14,103 nucleotides of DNA. Origin: JBDSTZ01 sp039927975. GTDB lineage: Bacteria; Pseudomonadota; Gammaproteobacteria; Burkholderiales; Burkholderiaceae_D. A program made the translations under genes and the position numbers. Shown one piece after another: positions 5,882 to 12,874 of this stretch. The notes under the pieces are model-generated. The model worked only from the letters and a program-made list of their open reading frames with translations, was not told where the DNA came from and made no database searches. The stretch is from assembly GCA_039927975.1 (NCBI GenBank), contig JBDSTZ010000515.1, positions 1-14,103 on the forward strand, given 5' to 3'. Each line of letters starts with the position of its first letter. Positions within the stretch are counted from its first letter, which is position 1.

Positions 5882-6158
5882 GGCGTGTGTACTTTCGCTG
5901 CAAAAAAATGGGCGGGTGCGGAGTCGCCGGGCGCGCAAGCGCGCAATGAATACTGTGCCTTCCCAACGTCGTTCCCGCGCATTGCTGGCCTGAGAACGTC
6001 GTTCCCGCGAAGGCGGGAATCCATAGCACCACTGTTCTGAGGGGATATCGATTCCCGCCTCCGCGGGGAGTCTGTTCCGCCAATGGTGAAAACGACGGAC
6101 TCGTAAGCGAGCTATCCGCTCAACGAATCCGATCCACCGCACCCTGCGTTCAGGAACA
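5882..6158. other. 277-base intergenic region holding REP-like repeats
   Basis: The stretch lies between the VanZ-family gene and the ferredoxin gene. It contains GCGCGC-AA-GCGCGC at 5931-5944, the REP-like cluster described separately, and no credible gene. The ferredoxin promoter must lie here unless the upstream operon reads through, but no convincing -35/-10 pair was found. Confidence 0.5.
5965..6070. repeat. Cluster of REP-like palindromic repeats
   Basis: The unit AACGTCGTTCCCGCG occurs at 5965-5979 and again at 5995-6009, a 30-base offset. The second copy continues into a perfect hairpin, TTCCCGC (6002-6008), loop GAAG, GCGGGAA (6013-6019). A third element, TTCCCGC (6052-6058) with GCGGGGA (6063-6069), is the same hairpin with one G-T pair. 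Such GTCGTTCCCGCGAAGGCGGG-like units are typical dispersed intergenic repeats of proteobacteria, often mobilised by RAYT transposases. No such transposase is in the window. The first copy lacks its right arm and looks decayed. Confidence 0.75.
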
Positions 6159-7424
6159 CTATGATACGCGTTCTGCTTCCCGATTGAGTTTGTGCGACGG
6201 GAGCAGCAAAAACCAGAAGGCAAAAAACGGCCAGGCCAGCGACAGGAACTGCGCCGCGCCATTAAAGTTAAGAAACTTCCCCTGCACCCAGCCCTGCAGC
6301 GTGGCCGAGAAATACGGATTGACCGGAATCGTGTTCACCACCACCAGGCTCAGCACCAGCGTGACCACCGCCAGGCGCCGCTGCGCCACGTGCGGGGCGA
6401 ACGCCAGCCCGGCCAGCATGATCAGGCCGATCAGGAATCCTCCCTGGGCGCCCGGCGTGATCCACACCAGCGCGTTGTCCGGGGTGAACAGCAGCGAGCT
6501 GGCCAGGGTCTTGATCAGCAACGCCGCGCCGAGCAGGCACAGCACCAGCACGGTGCGCGGCGCGGCCGGGCGCAGCGTGCACAGCAGCGTGAGCACGGCG
6601 CCGGTCATGCCGCAAGCGGTGATGATGGTTTCCGACAGCCAGTACTGCTCGACGCTCATCGTCGCGGCGCCGGGCCGCAGCATGGCGACCAGGTCGACGC
6701 TGGTGTCGAGCCAGCCGGAGAGCCAGTCGGAAAAGATCGGCAGCACCTGGCCGTGGCCGAACAGATAGCCCTGCGGGTAGATCTGCGCCAGCGGCCACAG
6801 CGCCAGCAGCACCAGCCCCTGGCTGGCGTGCGGGGCGAACCAGCGCTGGCGCAGCTGGTACAGGCGGCTCTGGTTCAGGTACGAGCGCGCGCCGGCCGCG
6901 CCGATGAAGGCGCCGACGAAACAGCCAAACGAATTGGTGACGAAATCGAGGTTCGACGGCACCCGGCTGGGCAGGTAGGTCTGCACCGCCTCCATCGTCC
7001 CCGAGAGGAACATGCCCAGCACCGCCGTCAGCAGCACCGCCCACACGCCACGCACGCGCGGGTGCAGGGCCGGCACGATCAGCATGCCGAGCGGGATGTA
7101 GCCGACGATGTTGACCATCACGTCGAAGCCGGTCCAGTACTGCGGCGGGATCAGGTTGAGGAAGGAGAACGGCGACAGGCCGCTGTTGCGCCAGCCGGTA
7201 AACGGAAACCAGCTGGCGTAGATGATCAGCAGCAGATAGGCCAGCAGGGCCGCGCGCGACACCGGCGAGCTGCGGGCAATCGGCCCGTCGAGCGCCTCGC
7301 TCAGCGGCGCATCAGCAGGCGGCAGCTGCTCCGGCGCCTTCCGGTTCGGCGTCGTCTGGCTCGTCGGCGCCTGGTTCGCCCGCTCCTGATTCGGCGGCTC
7401 TTCACTCATCGGTTTTTGATCCAC
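6159..7424 (-). CDS. VanZ-family integral membrane protein
   Basis: A 421-residue inner-membrane protein. Residues 1-55 are hydrophilic and rich in Pro, Gln and Asn. Residues about 57-178 form a VanZ domain: a first helix, then D101-x3-N105-x5-P111-L-G, later E145-x2-Q148, R154, D160 and N164-x2-G167, all hallmark polar positions of the family. The remaining two thirds hold about six further hydrophobic helices, so the protein is longer than single-domain VanZ proteins of about 150-200 residues. VanZ was named for low-level teicoplanin resistance, but the role of most members is unknown. The GTG at 7424 is used as start; an ATG at 7409 would remove five residues. It lies 13 bases after the PqiC-like lipoprotein gene, as the last gene of the lipid transport operon. 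Confidence 0.85.
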   Translation of the reverse strand: MDQKPMSEEPPNQERANQAPTSQTTPNRKAPEQLPPADAPLSEALDGPIARSSPVSRAALLAYLLLIIYASWFPFTGWRNSGLSPFSFLNLIPPQYWTGFDVMVNIVGYIPLGMLIVPALHPRVRGVWAVLLTAVLGMFLSGTMEAVQTYLPSRVPSNLDFVTNSFGCFVGAFIGAAGARSYLNQSRLYQLRQRWFAPHASQGLVLLALWPLAQIYPQGYLFGHGQVLPIFSDWLSGWLDTSVDLVAMLRPGAATMSVEQYWLSETIITACGMTGAVLTLLCTLRPAAPRTVLVLCLLGAALLIKTLASSLLFTPDNALVWITPGAQGGFLIGLIMLAGLAFAPHVAQRRLAVVTLVLSLVVVNTIPVNPYFSATLQGWVQGKFLNFNGAAQFLSLAWPFFAFWFLLLPSHKLNREAERVS

Positions 7425-7437
7425 GTCGCTTCACTTG

Positions 7438-8112
7438 TTACTTGCGCGGCCGCTGAGTGGACAGCCAGGCCGCCATGTCGGCAGCCAGGGCGTCGGTGGC
7501 GGCGGCCAGTGCGCGCGCGCCACCGGCGGCGTCGTTGCTGCCGGCCGCGGCACGCCGTTCAAAGGTGCGCTGGTCGAGCAGGGTATGGCCGTCGAACAGC
7601 GAGGCGCGCAGCACCACCAGGCCCTGGCTCCGGGTGGTGCTGTCGAAGATATGGCTGAAGTCGTCGAGTTCCATCCGCAGCAGCGGCACGCCGGTCGAGG
7701 CGTCGGTGGCCGACAGCACCTTCATGCCGCCCTGCGCCAGGCGGGTCTTGATGCGCTGGGTGACCAGCTGCAGCGGCACCGCGCTCCAGCGGCTGTTGGC
7801 GTAGGAACGCATCTGCAGCGGATCGGCGTAATTGAGGCGGTAGACCATGCGTTCATTGTCGAACGCGGCGCTGCCGGTGGCGTCGGTGACCACCAGCGCG
7901 GCCAGCGCCGGCGCGCTCGCGGCGGCCGCCGGCGCGGCGCCCCCGGCCGGGCCGAAGTCGAACTGGGTGTTGGCCGGCGGCCCGCCGTTCGAGGCGCAGC
8001 CGGCCAGCAGGACTGTCATGGCAAGGGCCAGCGGCAACGAGAACGGGGTCGCGAACGGCAGCGAGAACGTGGACAGCGGGCGGCGGCGGGATGGATTCAC
8101 GGTGGTCCTCAT
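7438..8112 (-). CDS. PqiC-like ABC transport auxiliary lipoprotein
   Basis: A 224-residue lipoprotein. A long basic n-region with R9-R-R11 precedes a hydrophobic segment and the lipobox L36-A-G-C39. Residues 40-70 are a Gly/Pro/Ala linker. From about 75 the ABC_trans_aux (DUF330) fold follows: a strand with E-R-M-V-Y-R, then Y-x-x-x-x-W in the form Y-A-N-S-R-W at 103-108, and later a strand pair with L-L-R-M-E-L-D-D-F. PqiC and relatives are outer-membrane lipoproteins that serve MCE-type lipid transport systems, which fits the position behind the MCE gene. The ATG overlaps the MCE stop by four bases (ATGA), so translation is probably coupled. The unusually long signal n-region (about 30 residues before the lipobox) has no better internal start. 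Confidence 0.88.
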   Translation of the reverse strand: MRTTVNPSRRRPLSTFSLPFATPFSLPLALAMTVLLAGCASNGGPPANTQFDFGPAGGAAPAAAASAPALAALVVTDATGSAAFDNERMVYRLNYADPLQMRSYANSRWSAVPLQLVTQRIKTRLAQGGMKVLSATDASTGVPLLRMELDDFSHIFDSTTRSQGLVVLRASLFDGHTLLDQRTFERRAAAGSNDAAGGARALAAATDALAADMAAWLSTQRPRK

Positions 8113-9068
8113 TTGGTCGGTGCGACAAAACCGGGTTCGCCCGGTCCCGGCGTGGCGCGCGCGCCGCCGAACAGCAGGCTTTGCGGCCGGTCGTTGATGG
8201 TGGTGACGGTGCGTCGCACGGCGCGCAGCGAAGTGCGCGCCTCGTCGGTCATGGCCACCAGGTGCGGCAGGGTTTGCAGTTCGAGGTCGCTGGTGACGCC
8301 TTCGAGCGAGCTGCCGACCCGGTCGACGGTGGTGTTCAGGCGCGCGATCGGACCGTCAGGCGCCTGCAGGCCGGTGGCCAGGCGGTCGATATTGTTGGTC
8401 ATTTTGGTGGCGCTGGCCGACAGCTCGTTGAACGAGGCCATGCTCTGTTCTGCCTTGGCGGTCAGCTGCGGCAGGCGGTCGAGGGTCGGCCCGAGTTTTT
8501 CGGGAATCTCGCGATACGTCTGCGCGGTCTTGCTGATGTCCTCGAAGGCGCCCAGCATGACCTGCTGGTTCTTGGGGCTCAGCAGGTTGTCGACCCGGTT
8601 CGAGATATCCTCGACCTTGTCAAGAATGACCAGGCCGCGTTTTTCAAGCTGGTCGAGCAGGCCTGGACGCAGCGGAATCACCGCCACGTGGTCCTTATCG
8701 CTTGGCAGCAGCTTCGAACCGGTCTTGTCGTCGTCGAGCTGGATGAAGGCGATCCCGGTCACGCCCTGGTAGCCGAGGGTGGCGAAGGTGGTGCTGGTGA
8801 TCGGCGCTTCGGTGTCGACCGCAATCCGGATCAGGATCTGGCCGGCGACCTTCGGGTTGAACACGATGTCGTCCACCCTGCCCACTTCCAGGCCGCGATA
8901 GCGCACCGCCGCTTGCGGGTTCAGGCCCGGAATCGACTGCGTGGTAGCGATCAGGTAGGGCACCCGCTCGACGCGGTCGCGGTTGAACCAGATCCCGGCC
9001 AGGACCGCCGCGACCAGCAGTGCCAGGGTAAAGAACCCGGTCATTAATGCGTGTGATCTGTTTTCCAT
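8109..9068 (-). CDS. MlaD-family MCE protein, periplasmic lipid-binding subunit
   Basis: A 319-residue protein anchored by one N-terminal helix (about 9-28). The MCE domain spans about 36-113 and shows the hallmark V-R-Y-R-G-L-E-V-G-R-V (55-65) and the strand Q-G-V-T-G-I-A-F-I-Q-L (101-111). From about 130 to 290 the chain is helical and rich in heptad-like Leu/Ile and polar residues, the region that in larger MCE proteins builds a helical barrel or needle. It probably forms a hexameric ring carrying phospholipid between the MlaE-type permease and the outer membrane; that role is taken from the family. It is longer than E. coli MlaD (about 180 residues) and closer to the MCE proteins paired with STAS-fused permeases. 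The ATG is five bases after the ATPase stop, with GGAGA in the ATPase end as a plausible ribosome binding site. Confidence 0.92.
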   Translation of the reverse strand: MENRSHALMTGFFTLALLVAAVLAGIWFNRDRVERVPYLIATTQSIPGLNPQAAVRYRGLEVGRVDDIVFNPKVAGQILIRIAVDTEAPITSTTFATLGYQGVTGIAFIQLDDDKTGSKLLPSDKDHVAVIPLRPGLLDQLEKRGLVILDKVEDISNRVDNLLSPKNQQVMLGAFEDISKTAQTYREIPEKLGPTLDRLPQLTAKAEQSMASFNELSASATKMTNNIDRLATGLQAPDGPIARLNTTVDRVGSSLEGVTSDLELQTLPHLVAMTDEARTSLRAVRRTVTTINDRPQSLLFGGARATPGPGEPGFVAPTK

Positions 9069-9073
9069 AGTCT

Positions 9074-10072
9074 TTAGTTCTCCGTGTCGTTCGGCGCGGC
9101 GGCGGCGCGCACTGGCGTGTGGCCCGGGGCTTTTCCCTCGGGTTCGCCCTGGGGTTCGCCCAGGGTTTCGCCGCGAGTGTCACCGTGCGTGTCCGTGCGC
9201 GTGTCTGCGTGCGCTTCGGCGTACGCCGCGGCTTCCGCATCGGCGTCGTCAAGCACTTCGAGTGCCCGCTGACCGCGTTCGCCGAGAAAAAATTGTTTGA
9301 TGAACGGATGATCCACCTTGAGAATGTCGCGCGTCGGTCCGATCGCGATCACGTGTTTTTCGGCCAGCACCGCGATCCGCGTCGACAGCGCGAACAGGGT
9401 GTCCAGATCGTGGGTAACCATCACCACCGTCAGGCCCAGCTCGCGGTGCAGCGATTGGATCAGCGCGACAAAGGCATCCGACAGGTCGGGGTCCAGCCCG
9501 GCGGTCGGTTCATCCAAAAATAATAACTGAGGCTCGAGTGCGAGCGCGCGCGCCAGCGAGGCGCGCTTGATCATGCCGCCCGACAGGTCCGACGGCATCT
9601 TGTTGGCGTGCTCGATCCCCAGGCCGACCATGTTCATCTTGAGCAGCACGGCGTCGTAGATCACGTCCTCCGGCAGCGCGTGCAGTTCGCGCATCGGCAG
9701 CGCGATATTGTCGAACACCGTCAGCGCCGAATACAGCGCGCCCTGCTGGAACAGCATGCCCCAGTGATTGCGCATGCGCTGGAGCTGCTCGGCGTCGGCC
9801 TCGCTGATGTCCTCGCCGAACACGTGCACGGTGCCGCGCGCGGGCCGTTCCAGGCCCAGCATCTGGCGCAGCAGCACGGTCTTGCCGGTGCCGGAACCGC
9901 CGACGATCGACAGGATCTCGCCCTCGTAGATCTCAAGGTTCAAGTCCTGGTGCACCACCGTGCGGCCGAATTTGGTCCACAGGCCGTTGATCTCGACCAC
10001 CGGCGGGCCGACCTTTTCTTCCGGCTTGAGCGTCAGGCGCGGCGCCGCGCGTTTTGGTTTGCTGTCGTCCAT
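9074..10072 (-). CDS. MlaF-family ABC transporter ATP-binding protein with repetitive C-terminal tail
   Basis: A 332-residue cytoplasmic ATPase that powers the MCE lipid transporter. Walker A is G58-G-S-G-T-G-K64-T65, the Q-loop lies near Q109, the signature is L163-S-G-G166, Walker B is L183-L-F-L-D187-E188 and the switch histidine is H221. This core ends near residue 268, as in MlaF relatives. Residues about 272-332 are an extra acidic, Ala-rich tail with six tandem tetrapeptides of the form (D/E)-(T/P)-x-G (the first ends in T). MlaF is known to use its C-terminal extension to contact a neighbouring subunit, so the tail might affect assembly; this is inferred. The ATG overlaps the permease stop by one base (TGATG). 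An upstream extension of this frame through the permease gene is a shadow. Confidence 0.94.
   Translation of the reverse strand: MDDSKPKRAAPRLTLKPEEKVGPPVVEINGLWTKFGRTVVHQDLNLEIYEGEILSIVGGSGTGKTVLLRQMLGLERPARGTVHVFGEDISEADAEQLQRMRNHWGMLFQQGALYSALTVFDNIALPMRELHALPEDVIYDAVLLKMNMVGLGIEHANKMPSDLSGGMIKRASLARALALEPQLLFLDEPTAGLDPDLSDAFVALIQSLHRELGLTVVMVTHDLDTLFALSTRIAVLAEKHVIAIGPTRDILKVDHPFIKQFFLGERGQRALEVLDDADAEAAAYAEAHADTRTDTHGDTRGETLGEPQGEPEGKAPGHTPVRAAAAPNDTEN
9134..9205 (-). repeat. Six-unit 12-bp tandem repeat coding the ATPase tail
   Basis: Codons 290-313 of the ATPase form six consecutive 12-base units encoding DTRT, DTHG, DTRG, ETLG, EPQG and EPEG. The bases drift from GAC-AC-type units to GAA-CCC-type units along the array, so the copies are diverged but remain strictly in phase. 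The unit length is a multiple of three, so copy-number change would leave the reading frame intact. Confidence 0.8.
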
Positions 10073-11208
10073 CAGTACAGCCCCACGCCGCTGAAGATGA
10101 TCGCAAAGACGGCGTCGGCCAGGATCACCACCGTGATCGCCGTAACCACCGAGGTGGTGGTGCCGCGCCCGAGGCTTTCGGTATTCGGCTTGATGCGCAG
10201 CCCGAAGTGGCAGGACACCAGCGCGATCAGCACGCCGAACACGGTGCCCTTGAGCAGGCCGATGATGTAGTTCGCGAACGGCACCGCGTCGGGCAGCTTC
10301 TGCACGAAGTAGCGCGCCGACAGGCCCAGTTCCATCTTGGCCGAGACCATGCCGCCGATCAGCGCCATCGAATCGGTCCACACCACCAGCAGCGGCATCG
10401 AGATGGCCAGCGCGAGCACCTTCGGCATGATCAGGCGGTAGCCGTGCGAGATACCCATCACCAGCATGGCGTCGAGTTCCTCGGTCACCCGCATCACGCC
10501 CAGCTGCGCGGTGATCGAGGAGCCGGAGCGGCCGGCGACCAGGATCGCGGCCAGCAGCGGGCCGAGTTCGCGGATCACGCTCATGCCGAGGATATTGACG
10601 AGGTACATATCGCCGCCGAAGTTGCGCAGCTGCTGGGCCGACAGGTAGGACAGCACGATCCCGATCAGGAAGCCGACCAGCGCGGTGATGCCGAGCGCCT
10701 GGAAGCCGGCGTGGAAGATGTTGGCCGACACTTCGCGCCATGGTCCGCTGAACGGGTGGCGCAGGAAGCGGCCCAGATCCTGGGTGACCTGGCCGATCAG
10801 CCGCACGAAGCCCCACAGGTGCTCGAAGAAGGACATCATGCCGAAGCCGAGCACCATCACCCAGGTCAGGCGATTCGGCCGGGTGCGCGGCAGTTCGATC
10901 ACGCCGGCTTCTTCGATCCGCTTGAACAGTTCTTCCTGTTTCGGCGCCAGCGACAGATTGGCCGGACGCTTCTTGCCCCAGGCGTTCCAGAACATCTGGG
11001 CGCCGATGTGATCGAGCCGGATGATCTGCGACAGGTCCCAGGCGAGCGCCGGCTTGTCCTTGAGCGAATCGAGCGTGGCGCTGATGGTCTTGATGGCGCC
11101 GCATTGCGCCAGCGCGTGGACTTGCCAGATGCCGCTGGCGACAACGGCCTGCGAGGCGTTGCTGTCGGCGTTGCTAATGGTTAAAGTTGGCGCATTTTCA
11201 ATCTGCAT
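10072..11208 (-). CDS. STAS-MlaE fused permease of an MCE lipid transporter
   Basis: A 378-residue inner-membrane protein. Residues about 15-105 are a STAS domain (MlaB-like), recognisable by W57-D-L-S-Q-I-I-R-L-D66-H-I-G-A. In E. coli MlaB is a separate STAS subunit bound to MlaF, whereas here it is fused to the permease. The position after D66, Ser or Thr in most STAS proteins, is H67. Residues about 115-378 are the MlaE permease domain: an amphipathic lead-in, then about five membrane helices, with the conserved block I212-R-E-L-G-P-L-L-A-A-I-L-V-A-G-R-S-G and the ATPase-coupling segment T242-E-E-L-D-A-M248. Together with the ATPase and the MCE protein it should form the inner-membrane lipid transporter. 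The ATG at 11208 is used; no strong ribosome binding site is seen. It lies 55 bases behind the radical SAM gene on the same strand. Confidence 0.93.
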   Translation of the reverse strand: MQIENAPTLTISNADSNASQAVVASGIWQVHALAQCGAIKTISATLDSLKDKPALAWDLSQIIRLDHIGAQMFWNAWGKKRPANLSLAPKQEELFKRIEEAGVIELPRTRPNRLTWVMVLGFGMMSFFEHLWGFVRLIGQVTQDLGRFLRHPFSGPWREVSANIFHAGFQALGITALVGFLIGIVLSYLSAQQLRNFGGDMYLVNILGMSVIRELGPLLAAILVAGRSGSSITAQLGVMRVTEELDAMLVMGISHGYRLIMPKVLALAISMPLLVVWTDSMALIGGMVSAKMELGLSARYFVQKLPDAVPFANYIIGLLKGTVFGVLIALVSCHFGLRIKPNTESLGRGTTTSVVTAITVVILADAVFAIIFSGVGLY

Positions 11209-11263
11209 TGCGCCAGTGTAAAAGACTTTGGCTGCGACCGCTACCGGTGTTCGTTTCGCTCAC

Positions 11264-12775
11264 TCAGGCGGCCAGGTGGCGCACCTGGCGCGCGGGGGCG
11301 CTGACGGCCGGTGTGGCCTTGTCCTTGGTGCTTTCCCTGGCTTTCTCGGCGCCGGCATCGACCCGTCCGGCATAATCGCTGGCGACCAACTGCGCCGCGT
11401 CCTCGCGCGTCATGCCGCGTGTTTGCAGCCATTGCGTGACCAGGCCCGCGAGGCGGTCGAGCGCGATGCGATGGGTGGCGTCGGTACGCGCGTAGATCCA
11501 GTCGGAGAACGCCATGAAGTTCTCGAACGGCGCCTCGGCCAGCATCACCGTGACGGTATTGGCGAAGCGGCCGGAGTTGGCCACCAGGTCCCAGTAGCGC
11601 GCGAAACGCACCAGCCGTTGCATGGTCGAGAAGTCGATCTTGTTGGTGGCCAGGATGGTGTAGGGCGCGTAGGGATCGAACACCAGGCCGTGTTCGGCAG
11701 TGTGGCGGATGATTGGCGTGCCGCGCAGGCGCTTGAGAATGCCGAACTGGATTTCGTGCGGGCCGAGCGCGACCAATTGGTCGAAGCCGCGCGCAAAACT
11801 GTCGACATCCTCGCCCGGCAGGCCGGCGATCAGGTCGACGTGCAGGTGGGCGTGCGAGGAGGTGCACAGCCAGCGGATGTTCTCGGCCGCCTTGGCATTG
11901 TCCTGGCGCCGGCTCACCAGCGTCTGCACTTCCGGGTTGAAGCTCTGGATGCCGATCTCGAACTGCAGCGCGCCGGGAGGGAACTTGCTGATGCCTTCCT
12001 TGAGCGCGTCGGGCAGGTGGTCGGGGACCAGCTCGAAGTGCGCGTACACCGGGTCGTCCGGGTTCGCCGCAATTTTATCGAGGAAGAACTGCATGATCTT
12101 CAGACTGGTCTTGATGTTCAGGTTGAAGGTGCGGTCGACGAACTTGAACAGCCGCGCGCCGCGCGCGTGCAGGGCTTCGAGTTCGCCCAGGAAGGTTTCG
12201 AGCGCGAACGGCCAGGCGGTCTTGTCGAGCGCCGACAGGCAGAACTCACACTTGAACGGGCAGCCGCGCGATGCTTCCACGTAGATCGTGCGGTGCGCGA
12301 TGTCCTCGTCTGTATATAAGGAGTAGGGCATCGCGATCTCGGCCATCGGCGGCTGCACGCCGGCGTGGATCTTCATCAGCGGCTTGGGGCCGTGAAGGAT
12401 CTCGCCGCACAGCTTGGGGAAGCTGACGTCGCCCCAGCCGGTGATCAGATAGTCGGCCAGCTGCACGATGGCTTGTTCGCCCGGCTCGTACGACACTTCC
12501 GGCCCGCCCAGCACGATCACGATCTCCGGCGCGACGCGCTTGAGCATCGCCACGACCTTGGTGGTTTCGTCGACGTTCCATATATAGACACCGAAACCGA
12601 TGATCTTCGGCGCGTGCGCCAGCAGCCGTTCGACGATCTCGGTGGTCTTCGCGCCGATGACAAACTCCTGCAAGCGCGTCTGCGACTGCAGATCGCCCAT
12701 GTTCGCCAGCAGATAGCGCAGCCCGAGCGAGGCATGGGCGTAGCGGGCGTTGAGGGTCGAGAGCAGGATGGTCAT
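11264..12775 (-). CDS. B12-binding-domain radical SAM protein, function unknown
   Basis: A 503-residue enzyme of the family beginning L-L-S-T-L-N-A-R-Y-x-H-x-S-L-G-L-R-Y-L. Residues about 1-140 form a Rossmann-like cobalamin-binding-type domain with G-F-G-V-Y-I-W-N and V-L-G-G-P-E-V-S-Y, but no DxHxxG motif is present, so any cobalamin would be bound without the usual histidine. The [4Fe-4S] motif C172-x3-C176-x2-C179 follows E167-A-S-R-G. The radical SAM barrel continues to about 380, with the strand H-L-H-V-D-L-I-A-G-L-P-G-E. A C-terminal helical region resembling DUF4080 follows, and the last 35 residues are a Lys/Ala-rich tail. The family is widespread with no firmly known substrate. The ATG at 12775 gives the normal family N-terminus; a TTG at 12790 would add five residues. 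It may be the first gene of the lipid transport operon. Confidence 0.88.
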   Translation of the reverse strand: MTILLSTLNARYAHASLGLRYLLANMGDLQSQTRLQEFVIGAKTTEIVERLLAHAPKIIGFGVYIWNVDETTKVVAMLKRVAPEIVIVLGGPEVSYEPGEQAIVQLADYLITGWGDVSFPKLCGEILHGPKPLMKIHAGVQPPMAEIAMPYSLYTDEDIAHRTIYVEASRGCPFKCEFCLSALDKTAWPFALETFLGELEALHARGARLFKFVDRTFNLNIKTSLKIMQFFLDKIAANPDDPVYAHFELVPDHLPDALKEGISKFPPGALQFEIGIQSFNPEVQTLVSRRQDNAKAAENIRWLCTSSHAHLHVDLIAGLPGEDVDSFARGFDQLVALGPHEIQFGILKRLRGTPIIRHTAEHGLVFDPYAPYTILATNKIDFSTMQRLVRFARYWDLVANSGRFANTVTVMLAEAPFENFMAFSDWIYARTDATHRIALDRLAGLVTQWLQTRGMTREDAAQLVASDYAGRVDAGAEKARESTKDKATPAVSAPARQVRHLAA

Positions 12776-12874
12776 GGTGTGAAACGCCAACAGGAAAGCA
12801 TCATTTTACGCTCTCGGGGCCGGGATTCCGCTAAGATTGGATTTCCGCAATGTTTCCTAAATACAATAACGACA
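12776..12874. promoter_or_regulatory. Divergent promoter region between the radical SAM and DUF4124 genes
   Basis: These 99 bases separate two divergent starts. On the plus strand TACAAT (12862-12867) is a good -10 and TTGGAT (12837-12842) a possible -35, but the spacer is 19 bases. On the minus strand TAAAAT (12808-12803) could be a -10 for the radical SAM gene; no good -35 was found. Neither start has a clear ribosome binding site. Confidence 0.35.

Noticed and set aside
5882..6262. Upstream extension of the ferredoxin frame to 234 residues
   Set aside because: The added part runs through REP-like repeats and into the VanZ gene, and the known ferredoxin fold begins after the ATG at 5881.
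6192..8772. Long plus-strand open frames (6192-7658 and 7435-8772) opposite the VanZ, lipoprotein and MCE genes
   Set aside because: Low-complexity Arg/Gln/His/Gly translations lying antisense to well-supported genes.
10073..11104. Upstream extension of the ATPase reading frame through the permease gene, which would give a 676-residue protein
   Set aside because: The extension is a shadow of the permease in another frame. The ATPase begins at the ATG at 10072, which overlaps the permease stop and gives the normal family N-terminus.
11215..11220. TACACT as a -10 element for the permease
   Set aside because: It lies six bases from the start codon, matches only four of six bases and has no -35, so it is no better than chance.
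12365..12874. Upstream extension of the DUF4124 frame to a 400-residue protein
   Set aside because: The added part is antisense to the radical SAM gene; the ATG at 12875 starts a proper signal peptide.
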